Assembly (NCBI GenBank): GCA_902608065.1
Contig: CACLMO010000030.1
Coordinates: 1 to 6,092, forward strand
Source of the DNA: an uncultured Pelagibacteraceae bacterium
Lineage (GTDB): Bacteria > Pseudomonadota > Alphaproteobacteria > Pelagibacterales > Pelagibacteraceae
Direction: 5' to 3'
Length of the DNA stretch: 6,092 nucleotides
Shown: positions 1-6,092 of the stretch, in pieces
How the letters are laid out: every line of letters starts with the position of its first letter
How positions within the stretch are numbered: position 1 is the first letter of the stretch
Notes under the pieces: generated by a model
What the model saw: the letters and a program-made list of their open reading frames with translations, nothing else
Told to the model about the DNA's origin: nothing
Databases searched by the model: none
Position numbers and translations under genes: made by a program

Positions 1-320
1 TCATAATTTTTTTTAGAATATCTATTTCTATCCATAACTGCATATAATTCAGTATTAATACGTTTGCTTTTTTTTTCAAAGTTGACTTTAATATTGATGG
101 CAGAATACTGAACTCTTGTTGCAAGCACTTGTGATCTTAAAAAAATTGATCTTTTTGCTAATTTATTTTCATATTTAAGTAAAAAAAAATCTAAATAAGA
201 TACTTTTTTTTCTTTTATATTTTCAAAATTTACTTCGGCATAAGTAGAGTTGACAAAAATAATTAAAAAAAAAATATTTAAAATTATATTAATTATTTTC
301 TTTTTTTTACATATTGCCAT
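1..320 (-). CDS. Unrecognised exported (Sec signal peptide) protein, 3' end cut off by the window edge
   Basis: An open frame begins with ATG at 318-320 and stays open for 106 codons to the left edge, so the C-terminus is missing. The first 28 residues look like a Sec signal peptide: Lys-rich n-region (residues 5-8 are four lysines), hydrophobic core at about residues 9-23 rich in Ile, Phe and Leu, then a polar c-region ending S-T-Y-A with probable signal peptidase I cleavage after Ala28. The only nearby Cys (residue 4) lies in the n-region, so this is not a lipoprotein. The visible mature part (about 78 residues) is basic and rich in Lys, Asn and Tyr, with no motif I recognise. The start overlaps the end of ETF-QO by 14 bases and has a strong Shine-Dalgarno at the right spacing, which supports a real, translationally coupled gene. 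GC is only about 20% (59 of the first 300 bases), well below its neighbours, and the gene has several runs of 8-10 A or T. Export to the periplasm is inferred; function is unknown. Confidence 0.72.
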   Translation of the reverse strand, partial: MAICKKKKIINIILNIFFLIIFVNSTYAEVNFENIKEKKVSYLDFFLLKYENKLAKRSIFLRSQVLATRVQYSAINIKVNFEKKSKRINTELYAVMDRNRYSKKNY

Positions 321-1914
321 ATTTTGGACCTCCCCCGCCCTCAGGAACTACCCAAGTAATATTTTGTGAAGGTTCTTTAATATCGCATGTTTTGCAATGA
401 ATACAATTTTGTGAATTAATAACAAATTTTTCATTTTGAACTTCATAAACACCAACTGGACAATATCTTTGAGCTGGCTCGTCATATTCTTTTAAAGTGT
501 AATTAATCGGTAAATTTGAATCCTTTAGCTTAAGATGTACTGGTTGATTTTCTATATGATTTGTTCCTGTTAAATAAACTGAACTTGTCTTATCAAAGGT
601 TATTTTTCCATCGGGTTTAGGATATATAATTTTTTGCATCTGATTAGCTGGTTTTAAGGCCTGATGATCAGCGTGTTTGTGTTTAAGAGTTAAAGGCAAT
701 TTTCCTCTAAACAATATTTGGTCTAAACCTGTAAAAATAATACCTAGAACTAAACCCCAACTAAAACTTGGTTTAACATTTCTTGCCGCATGTAACTCAT
801 CATAAATCCAACTTTTTTTAAATTTTTCCTCATATATTGATAAATCTTTTTTATTTTTTATATTCTCAATGATGACTTCAGCTGCAATAATTCCGCTTTT
901 CATTGCTGTATGAGAACCTTTAATCTTAGGCATATTTAAAGTGCCTGCATCACAACCGATTAATAAACCGCCCGGCATATACATTTTAGGTAAACTTTGA
1001 AGGCCTCCTTCAATCAAAGCTCTAGCACCAAAAGCAACTCTTTTCCCACCTTCCAACATTTTCTTAATATCTTTGTGTGTTTTAAATCTTTGAAATTCAT
1101 CAAATGGCGATAAATGTGGGTTTTGATAGTCAAGGCCAATAACATAACCAATATAAATTTGTTTTTTATCAGCATGATAAACAAAGCTACCACCGTAAGT
1201 TTTTTTATCTAATGGCCAACCAGCCGTATGCATAACTAAACCTTCTTGATGTTGTTTATCACTTACTTCCCAAATTTCTTTAAAACCAATACCGTATTGT
1301 TGCGGATTTTTTCCTACATCAAGATTGTATTTTTTTATTAATTGTTTTCCTAAATGACCTCTGCAACCTTCAGCAAATACAGTAACTTTTGCATGTAGTT
1401 CCATTCCTTCTTGATAGCCTTCTTTTTTATTTCCATCTTTATCTAAACCCATATCCAAAGTAGCTACTCCCTTAATTGAACCATCTTCTTTAAAAAGAAC
1501 TTCACTAGCTGGAAAACCTGGAAATATTTCCACGCCTAGCTTTTCTGCTTGTTCTGCTAACCAACGACAGAGGTTGGCGAGACTAATAATGTAATTTTTA
1601 TGATTTTTTTGTACCGAAGGTAAAAGCCATGTAGGCCAACTTAAAGATTTATTTTTTCCTAAAAATAAAAACTTTTCTTTAGAAACTTTAGTTTTAACAG
1701 GAGCGCCCTCTTCTTTCCATTTTGGTAACAACTCATCAAGTGCTCTTGTTTCGAAAACGTTTCCGCTTAAAATATGTGCTCCAACCTCGGCTCCTTTTTC
1801 TAATACACAAACATTTAGATTTGAATTGAGTTGTTTTAATTTAATTGCAGTGGATAATCCTGCTGGACCAGCACCAACTATAACCACATCATATTCCATC
1901 GCTTCTCTAGGCAT
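307..1914 (-). CDS. Electron transfer flavoprotein-ubiquinone oxidoreductase (ETF dehydrogenase)
   Basis: This 535-residue protein takes electrons from reduced EtfAB and passes them to ubiquinone at the inner membrane. The FAD dinucleotide-binding motif G-A-G-P-A-G is at residues 14-19, with the ribose-binding acidic residue probably Glu39. A second conserved flavin motif with N-M-P-K-I-K-G-S-H is at about 327-335. A hydrophobic stretch at about 384-402, followed by R-G-K-L-P, matches the family's membrane and quinone-facing surface. The C-terminal ferredoxin-like part has Cys485, Cys504, Cys507 and Cys510 for one [4Fe-4S] cluster, then the conserved P-E-G-G-G-G-P tail. All key residues are present. 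The length fits bacterial members; the human precursor is longer, partly from its transit peptide. The start at 1914 has no clear Shine-Dalgarno. Met6 (1897-1899) is an alternative with a weak GAG five bases upstream, but from memory related alphaproteobacterial proteins carry a similar short leader before M-E-Y-D-V-V, so 1914 is preferred. The gene follows etfA by 21 bases and its end overlaps the next gene. Confidence 0.97.
   Translation of the reverse strand: MPREAMEYDVVIVGAGPAGLSTAIKLKQLNSNLNVCVLEKGAEVGAHILSGNVFETRALDELLPKWKEEGAPVKTKVSKEKFLFLGKNKSLSWPTWLLPSVQKNHKNYIISLANLCRWLAEQAEKLGVEIFPGFPASEVLFKEDGSIKGVATLDMGLDKDGNKKEGYQEGMELHAKVTVFAEGCRGHLGKQLIKKYNLDVGKNPQQYGIGFKEIWEVSDKQHQEGLVMHTAGWPLDKKTYGGSFVYHADKKQIYIGYVIGLDYQNPHLSPFDEFQRFKTHKDIKKMLEGGKRVAFGARALIEGGLQSLPKMYMPGGLLIGCDAGTLNMPKIKGSHTAMKSGIIAAEVIIENIKNKKDLSIYEEKFKKSWIYDELHAARNVKPSFSWGLVLGIIFTGLDQILFRGKLPLTLKHKHADHQALKPANQMQKIIYPKPDGKITFDKTSSVYLTGTNHIENQPVHLKLKDSNLPINYTLKEYDEPAQRYCPVGVYEVQNEKFVINSQNCIHCKTCDIKEPSQNITWVVPEGGGGPKYGNM
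329..336 (-). promoter_or_regulatory. Strong Shine-Dalgarno (GGGGGAGG) for the exported protein gene
   Basis: On the minus strand GGGGGAGG lies 8 bases before the ATG at 318-320. It sits inside the ETF-QO reading frame, in the Glu/Gly codons of the conserved C-terminal P-E-G-G-G-G-P motif. It is the best ribosome binding site in the window and it decides the start of the downstream gene. Because the glycine run is conserved in the protein family, the G-rich bases are partly forced by protein sequence, so use as a binding site is an inference from spacing and the following open frame. Confidence 0.6.
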
Positions 1915-1920
1915 GCAACA

Positions 1921-1929
1921 ATTATATCA
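1921..1929 (-). promoter_or_regulatory. Possible internal extended -10 promoter element (TGATATAAT) before ETF-QO
   Basis: In the 21-base gap between etfA and ETF-QO the minus strand reads TGATATAAT, an exact TGn-TATAAT extended -10 element. Six bases separate it from the ATG at 1912-1914, so initiation at the usual distance would fall at or next to the A of the start codon and give a leaderless or nearly leaderless transcript. No -35-like hexamer is visible 17 bases upstream, which is acceptable for extended -10 promoters. In such AT-rich DNA a chance match is quite possible. Confidence 0.25.
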
Positions 1930-1935
1930 AACTTT

Positions 1936-2889
1936 TTATTTTTGGATAGTATTGAGTTTATTTAGTTCTTCCAAGAACTGGGGTAATGCTTCAAATAAGT
2001 CAGCTTCCAATCCGTAATCAGCAATACTAAAAATTGGAGCTTCTCCGTCTTTGTTTATTGCTACAATTATTTTGCTTTCCTTCATTCCAGCCAAATGTTG
2101 AATGGCTCCAGAAATGCCTACAGCAATATATAAATCAGGAACAACAACTTTTCCTGTTTGTCCTACTTGATGATCGTTACTTATATATCCAGCATCAACT
2201 GCTGCTCGTGATGCACCAACAGCTGCATTTAATTTGTCTGCAATAGCATTAATTAATTTAAAATTATCACCACTTTGCATACCTCTTCCTCCTGAAATAA
2301 CAATTCTCGCTGTTCCAAGCTCTGGTCTTTCCGATTTAGTTTCCTCTCTTTTTATAAATTTAGAAATATTTGGGATATCTACTGCATCAATTTTTTCAAT
2401 TGGCGCAGAGCCTCCTGAAGTTGAAGCTGGATCAAATGATGTAGGTCTTATTGTTATACATCTTTTTTTATCATTGCTTTTAACTGTTGCAAATGCATTT
2501 CCAGCATAAATAGGCCTAACAAAAGTATCTGGACCGTTAACTTTTATTACATCACTAATTTGAGATGTATCTAATAAAGCAGCAACCCTTGGCATAAAGT
2601 TTTTTCCAAATGTATTTGCTGATGCTACTATATGAGTATATTTATCTGCTAATTTTACAACTAGCGGAGTCAAATTTTCTGCTAAATAATTTTCATAATT
2701 AGTTGAATCAGATTGTAAAACCTTTTTAACTAATGAAACTGCGGACACTTCCTTACAAACATTTTCACACTTGCTGCCTGCTACTAAGACATGTATGTCC
2801 GAATCAATTGTAGAAACAGCATTAATTGCATTCAAAGTAAATGTTTTTAGCTTTAAATTATCATGTTCTGCAATTACTAAAATCGACAT
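1936..2889 (-). CDS. etfA: Electron transfer flavoprotein alpha subunit
   Basis: This 317-residue protein is the alpha subunit of the EtfAB heterodimer, the soluble carrier that accepts electrons from flavin dehydrogenases and delivers them to ETF-QO. Residues 1 to about 185 are the N-terminal ETF domain. The C-terminal FAD domain runs from about 194 to the end, with S-G-G-R-G at 199-203, G-A-S-R-A-A-V-D at 225-232 and Q-V-G-Q-T-G at 241-246. The ETF alpha signature L-Y-I-A-V-G-I-S-G-A-I-Q-H-L-A-G starts at 253 and ends with V-A-I-N at 276-279, followed by A-P-I-F and A-D-Y-G. These residues hold the FAD, and all are intact. Length is normal for bacterial EtfA. The start ATG (2887-2889) overlaps the etfB stop by one base. 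GAGG lies about 13 bases upstream, too far to be a good Shine-Dalgarno, so translation probably couples to etfB and keeps the two subunits in equal amounts. Confidence 0.98.
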   Translation of the reverse strand: MSILVIAEHDNLKLKTFTLNAINAVSTIDSDIHVLVAGSKCENVCKEVSAVSLVKKVLQSDSTNYENYLAENLTPLVVKLADKYTHIVASANTFGKNFMPRVAALLDTSQISDVIKVNGPDTFVRPIYAGNAFATVKSNDKKRCITIRPTSFDPASTSGGSAPIEKIDAVDIPNISKFIKREETKSERPELGTARIVISGGRGMQSGDNFKLINAIADKLNAAVGASRAAVDAGYISNDHQVGQTGKVVVPDLYIAVGISGAIQHLAGMKESKIIVAINKDGEAPIFSIADYGLEADLFEALPQFLEELNKLNTIQK

Positions 2890-2891
2890 TA
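2887..2891 (-). promoter_or_regulatory. etfB/etfA stop-start overlap (TAATG), probable translational coupling
   Basis: The minus strand reads TAATG: the TAA ends etfB and the ATG begins etfA, sharing one A. Such overlaps commonly let a terminating ribosome restart on the next gene. No well-spaced Shine-Dalgarno precedes the etfA ATG, which fits restart rather than independent loading. Coupling is inferred from this layout. Confidence 0.6.
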
Positions 2892-3638
2892 AATTACTTT
2901 TGCCTCATTTTTAAGTTTACTTACAAGTTCAGCTACATTTGCTACTTTAACTCCACCCTTCCTTTTAGGAGGTTCTTCTACCTTCAACTGTTGAATTCTG
3001 TTTGAAATATCAACGTCCAAATCTTTGGCAATTAATTGTTCAATTGGTTTTTTCTTTGCCTTCATTATATTAGGAAGGGAGGCATAACGTGGTTCATTAA
3101 GTCTTAAATCGCAAGTAATAATGGCTGGAAGATTTATTTCTATAGTTTCTAAACCTTCGTCCACTTCTCTAGTAACTTGAATCAATTTATCCTTTACTTC
3201 TATTTTTGATGCAAAAGTACCTTGTGGCCAACCTAATAAAGCCGAAAGCATTTGTCCCGTTTGATTGCAATCATCATCGATAGCTTGTTTCCCCATAAAA
3301 ACAATATCGGGTTTTTCTTTTTCAATAATTTTTTTTAAAATTTTAGCAACACCTAAAGGTTCAATATAGCTATCTGCTTTTACATGAATTCCTCTGTCTG
3401 CTCCAACTGCTAAAGCTTTTCTTAATGTATCTTGTGCTTTTTCTTCTCCTACAGTGATTGCGACTACTTCTTTGGCTTTGCCTGATTCTTTAAGTTTTAC
3501 CGCTTCCTCTATAGCATTATCGTCTGGTGGATTAGTTGACATTTTAACATTATCAGTATGAACTCCTGTGCCGTCCTCTTTAACTCTAATTTGAACGTTG
3601 TAATCAATAACTCTTTTAACTGCGACTAAAATTTTCAT
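2889..3638 (-). CDS. etfB: Electron transfer flavoprotein beta subunit
   Basis: This 249-residue protein is the beta subunit of EtfAB, which binds AMP structurally and docks partner dehydrogenases. The nucleotide-binding region includes A-V-G-A-D-R-G at 77-83 and G-K-Q-A-I-D-D-D-C-N-Q-T-G-Q at 116-129. The ETF beta signature V-T-R-E-V-D-E-G-L-E-T-I starts at 155 and runs through L-P-A-I-I-T-C at 170-176. The partner recognition loop R-Y-A-S-L-P-N-I-M-K-A-K-K-K is at 184-197, where Leu188 corresponds to the human anchor Leu195. Sequence and length are close to mitochondrial ETFB (255 residues), consistent with the housekeeping (group I) ETF type rather than a bifurcating or FixAB type; this class call is inferred. 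The ATG at 3636-3638 directly follows the TAA of the upstream dehydrogenase gene (TAAATG, no spacer). Only a weak AGAG-like ribosome site lies upstream, inside the previous gene. Confidence 0.98.
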   Translation of the reverse strand: MKILVAVKRVIDYNVQIRVKEDGTGVHTDNVKMSTNPPDDNAIEEAVKLKESGKAKEVVAITVGEEKAQDTLRKALAVGADRGIHVKADSYIEPLGVAKILKKIIEKEKPDIVFMGKQAIDDDCNQTGQMLSALLGWPQGTFASKIEVKDKLIQVTREVDEGLETIEINLPAIITCDLRLNEPRYASLPNIMKAKKKPIEQLIAKDLDVDISNRIQQLKVEEPPKRKGGVKVANVAELVSKLKNEAKVI

Positions 3639-6071
3639 TTAAGCTCTTAATAATTTGTTTTCTGGATCATATGGACTCTCATCCAAAATTGTAGCGTCGT
3701 GCATTTTGCCTAAAATATCAATTTTTAATTTTTGACCTGTTGTCGCAAGCTCAGGTTTAACCATACCTAAAGCGATTGATTTATTTAATCTAAAACCAAA
3801 ATCACCACCCGTAGCTCTACCAACAACTTTATCGTTTTGGTATATAGGATTATTTCCTAAAACATCTGCATCATTTATATTGTGCACCTCAAGCGTTACT
3901 AATTTATTTTGGAAACCTTTTTCTCTCCATTTGTTCAAAGCTTCTAAACCAATAAAGTTTCCTTTATTTGGATGAATGAATCTATCTAACCCTGACTCAT
4001 ATGGAGAATATTCAATAGACAATTCCGTTCCTACTAGTTTATATGATTTTTCAACTCTTAAACTATTCATAGCTCTAATGCCATAGGGTTTTAAACTTAA
4101 ATCTTTTCCAGCTTCCATTAATTTATCAAATATATGATTTTGATATTCCATAGGATGGTGAAGTTCCCACCCTAACTCTCCTACAAAGTTTACTCTCATT
4201 GCTTTAGTTGGCGCATTACCTACATTAATGTTTTTTGAACTTAACCATTTAAAATTTTCATTTGAAAAATCATCTTTTGATACTCTTTGCATTAATTCTC
4301 TTGCTTTTGGTCCTGAAACTACCAATACCCCTATGCTATTTGTTAAATTTTCAAACTGCACTGAACCATCTTTTGGCATCCATTTAAGAATCCAATCGTG
4401 ATCTAATCTTTGAAAAGCTCCCGCTGACACTAAGTAAAAACTATCTTCTGCTTCTCTCATAATTGTAAATTCTGAATGAACACCTCCTTTTGTATTAAGA
4501 GCATGACATAAATTAATTCTACCAATTTTTTTAGGAAGTTTGTTTGCAACTAAATAATCTAGAAATTCTTCTGCTTTTGGTCCTTTTATTCTACACTTTG
4601 CAAATGCTGTCATATCTAAAAGACCAACATTCTCTTTTACATTTTTGCATTCTTTTTGTATTGCTTTAAACCATTTGGATCTTCTAAATGACCAATCATC
4701 CTTTTGTTCCATTCCATCTGTTGCAAAGAAATTTGCTCTTTCCCAGCCAAATTTTTGTCCGAATACAGCTCCTAAATTTTTCAATCTTTCATAACATGGT
4801 GCTGTTCTTAATGGCCTTGCCGCTGTTCTTTCTTCATCAGGATAATGAATGATAAATACATTTCTATAAGCTTCTTCGTTTTTTTCTTTTAAATACGATT
4901 TTGTTGCATAATCACCATATCTTCTGGGTTCAACACCAAGCATATCAATTGTAGGTTCCCCATCTACTATCCACTCAGCTAATTGCCATCCTGCTCCACC
5001 CGCAGCTGTAATTCCAAAACTGTGTCCTTCATTAATCCAAAAATTTTTTAAACCCCAAGCAGGACCAACAACAGGATTTCCATCTGGAGTATAACAAATT
5101 GCACCATTATAAACTTTTTTAACACCCACTTCTTTAAAGGCAGGTACTCTATGATAAGCGCTTTCAATATGAGGTAAAAGTCTATCTAAATCTTCTTGAA
5201 ACAATTCATATTCTGAATCTTTTGATGGTCCATCTACATAACAGCAAGGAGCTCCGTCTTCGTATGGTCCTAATATTAGTCCTCCTGCTTCTTCTCTCAT
5301 ATACCAGCGGCCATCACTATCTCTTAGTACTCCCATTTCAGGTAGACCTTCTTTTTTTCTTTTTTGTATTTCTGGATGCGGTTCAGTAACTATATATTGA
5401 TGTTCAACAGGTATTACAGGAATGTCTAAGCCAACCATTTTACCCGTTTGTCTAGCAAAATTTCCAGAACAAGAAACAACATGTTCACATTCGATTGTTC
5501 CTTTATCTGTTTCTACAACCCATCCATTTTTTGTTTGTTTAATTCCTACCACTGTAGTGTTTCTATAAATTTCTGCTCCTTTATTTCTTGCTCCTGTTGC
5601 TAAAGCTTGAGTTAAATCTGCTGGCTGAATATACCCATCCTCAGGATGTTGAATGGCTCCAATCAAACCTTCTGTATTACACAAGGGCCAAATTTCTTTT
5701 ACTTGTTCTGGTTTTAAAAATTTAACATTCACTCCAATTGTTTGTGCTACTCCAGCGTACTGGTGATATTCATCCATTCTATCTTTTGTGGTTGCTAATC
5801 TAATATTTGACACAACACTAAAACCAACATTTTTTCCTGTTTCTTTTTCTAAAGTTTTGTAAAGATTTACCGCATACTTATGAAGTTGGCCGACTGAATA
5901 ACTCATATTAAATAATGGTAACAAGCCTGCAGCATGCCAAGTCGATCCTGAGGTGAGTTCTTTCCTCTCAACTAAAACAACATCTGACCAGCCTTTTTTT
6001 GCAAGATGGTATAACATGCTTACTCCAACTGCACCGCCACCTACTACGACAACTTTAGCTTTTGATTTCAT
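3639..6071 (-). CDS. Dimethylglycine/sarcosine dehydrogenase-like flavoprotein (DAO + GcvT domains)
   Basis: This 810-residue protein has the architecture of the DMGDH/SARDH family, which oxidatively demethylates dimethylglycine or sarcosine and moves the one-carbon unit to tetrahydrofolate, reducing ETF. The N-terminal FAD oxidase domain (about 5-370) has G-G-G-A-V-G at 11-16 and a ribose-binding Glu35. In S-G-S-T-W-H-A-A-G, His46 matches the histidine that covalently holds FAD in mitochondrial DMGDH. A linker domain spans about 373-428. The folate-binding GcvT part is at about 430-700, with G-E-L-G-W-E-L at 631-637, and the GcvT C-terminal barrel is at about 715-800. No signal or transit peptide is seen, so it should be cytoplasmic. 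It is slightly shorter than human DMGDH (866 with transit peptide). Glu534 appears to sit where GcvT has its active-site Asp, from memory more like DMGDH than SARDH, but substrate is not settled. The GcvT-only DMSP demethylase is ruled out by the DAO half. The start is the first Met before the FAD motif; no clear Shine-Dalgarno is seen. Adjacency to etfBA and ETF-QO supports an ETF-linked dehydrogenase. Confidence 0.88.
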   Translation of the reverse strand: MKSKAKVVVVGGGAVGVSMLYHLAKKGWSDVVLVERKELTSGSTWHAAGLLPLFNMSYSVGQLHKYAVNLYKTLEKETGKNVGFSVVSNIRLATTKDRMDEYHQYAGVAQTIGVNVKFLKPEQVKEIWPLCNTEGLIGAIQHPEDGYIQPADLTQALATGARNKGAEIYRNTTVVGIKQTKNGWVVETDKGTIECEHVVSCSGNFARQTGKMVGLDIPVIPVEHQYIVTEPHPEIQKRKKEGLPEMGVLRDSDGRWYMREEAGGLILGPYEDGAPCCYVDGPSKDSEYELFQEDLDRLLPHIESAYHRVPAFKEVGVKKVYNGAICYTPDGNPVVGPAWGLKNFWINEGHSFGITAAGGAGWQLAEWIVDGEPTIDMLGVEPRRYGDYATKSYLKEKNEEAYRNVFIIHYPDEERTAARPLRTAPCYERLKNLGAVFGQKFGWERANFFATDGMEQKDDWSFRRSKWFKAIQKECKNVKENVGLLDMTAFAKCRIKGPKAEEFLDYLVANKLPKKIGRINLCHALNTKGGVHSEFTIMREAEDSFYLVSAGAFQRLDHDWILKWMPKDGSVQFENLTNSIGVLVVSGPKARELMQRVSKDDFSNENFKWLSSKNINVGNAPTKAMRVNFVGELGWELHHPMEYQNHIFDKLMEAGKDLSLKPYGIRAMNSLRVEKSYKLVGTELSIEYSPYESGLDRFIHPNKGNFIGLEALNKWREKGFQNKLVTLEVHNINDADVLGNNPIYQNDKVVGRATGGDFGFRLNKSIALGMVKPELATTGQKLKIDILGKMHDATILDESPYDPENKLLRA

Positions 6072-6092
6072 AAATAAATAAGGTAAATTTCT

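Noticed and set aside
265..308. A-run plus T-run near the ETF-QO end as a possible terminator
   Set aside because: No GC-rich stem precedes the T-run in either direction, and the exported protein's frame and signal peptide read straight through it. The runs encode Lys and Phe/Ile codons.
1826..2017. Plus-strand 63-codon open frame across the ETF-QO/etfA junction
   Set aside because: It lies opposite the N-terminus of ETF-QO and the C-terminus of etfA, both strongly supported, and shows no recognisable motif or ribosome site. It is an antisense shadow.
2034..2509. Two plus-strand open frames of 70 and 91 codons antisense to etfA
   Set aside because: Their hydrophobic, Leu/Gln-rich translations are what the complement of etfA codons gives in AT-rich DNA. 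They overlap each other and a well-conserved gene, so neither is credible.
1936..3638. Bifurcating or nitrogen-fixation type ETF (FixAB-like)
   Set aside because: The EtfA and EtfB motifs follow the mitochondrial/housekeeping type closely, and no FixC, FixX or other bifurcation partner is adjacent; ETF-QO carries its own C-terminal [4Fe-4S] part.
3639..6071. DMSP demethylase (DmdA) because of the GcvT-like half and likely marine origin
   Set aside because: DmdA is a GcvT-only protein of about half this length. This protein has a full N-terminal FAD oxidase domain with the covalent-FAD histidine motif.
1..6092. A novel defence, mobile or RNA-based system
   Set aside because: I found no direct repeats, inverted terminal repeats, integrase or transposase motifs, tRNA-like folds or CRISPR pattern. 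The window is filled by conserved metabolic genes apart from the partial exported gene.

Overview
The window carries five genes, all on the minus strand, read from the right end (6071) towards the left edge. In order they are an 810-residue dimethylglycine/sarcosine dehydrogenase-type flavoprotein (DAO plus GcvT domains), electron transfer flavoprotein beta (etfB), electron transfer flavoprotein alpha (etfA), electron transfer flavoprotein-ubiquinone oxidoreductase (ETF-QO), and the first 106 codons of an unrecognised exported protein that runs off the left edge. There is no gene-free stretch longer than 21 bases inside the cluster. The right edge (6072-6092) shows only 21 bases upstream of the first gene. 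No RNA gene, mobile element, CRISPR array or convincing terminator was seen.

The genes are packed as an operon. The dehydrogenase stop directly abuts the etfB ATG. The etfB stop and etfA start share one base (TAATG). A 21-base gap separates etfA from ETF-QO. The last gene starts 14 bases inside the end of ETF-QO. The main promoter is probably to the right of position 6092.

The genes form one electron route. The dehydrogenase would oxidatively demethylate an N-methylated glycine (dimethylglycine or sarcosine), passing the one-carbon unit to tetrahydrofolate through its GcvT half. Its electrons would reduce the EtfAB heterodimer, and ETF-QO would move them to ubiquinone in the membrane. Every protein from substrate to quinone is therefore encoded side by side. 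The role of the fifth, exported protein is unknown.

The organism is most likely a marine, low-GC, streamlined alphaproteobacterium of the Pelagibacterales (SAR11) kind. This is inferred from the roughly one-third GC of the main genes (spot counts), alphaproteobacteria/mitochondria-like ETF and ETF-QO sequences, near-zero intergenic space, and the link to methylated-amine osmolyte breakdown. It is not proven by any marker gene. The system is well conserved and mostly ordinary. The points most worth a second look are the unknown exported gene at the left end with its embedded Shine-Dalgarno, and the completeness of the substrate-to-quinone cluster.
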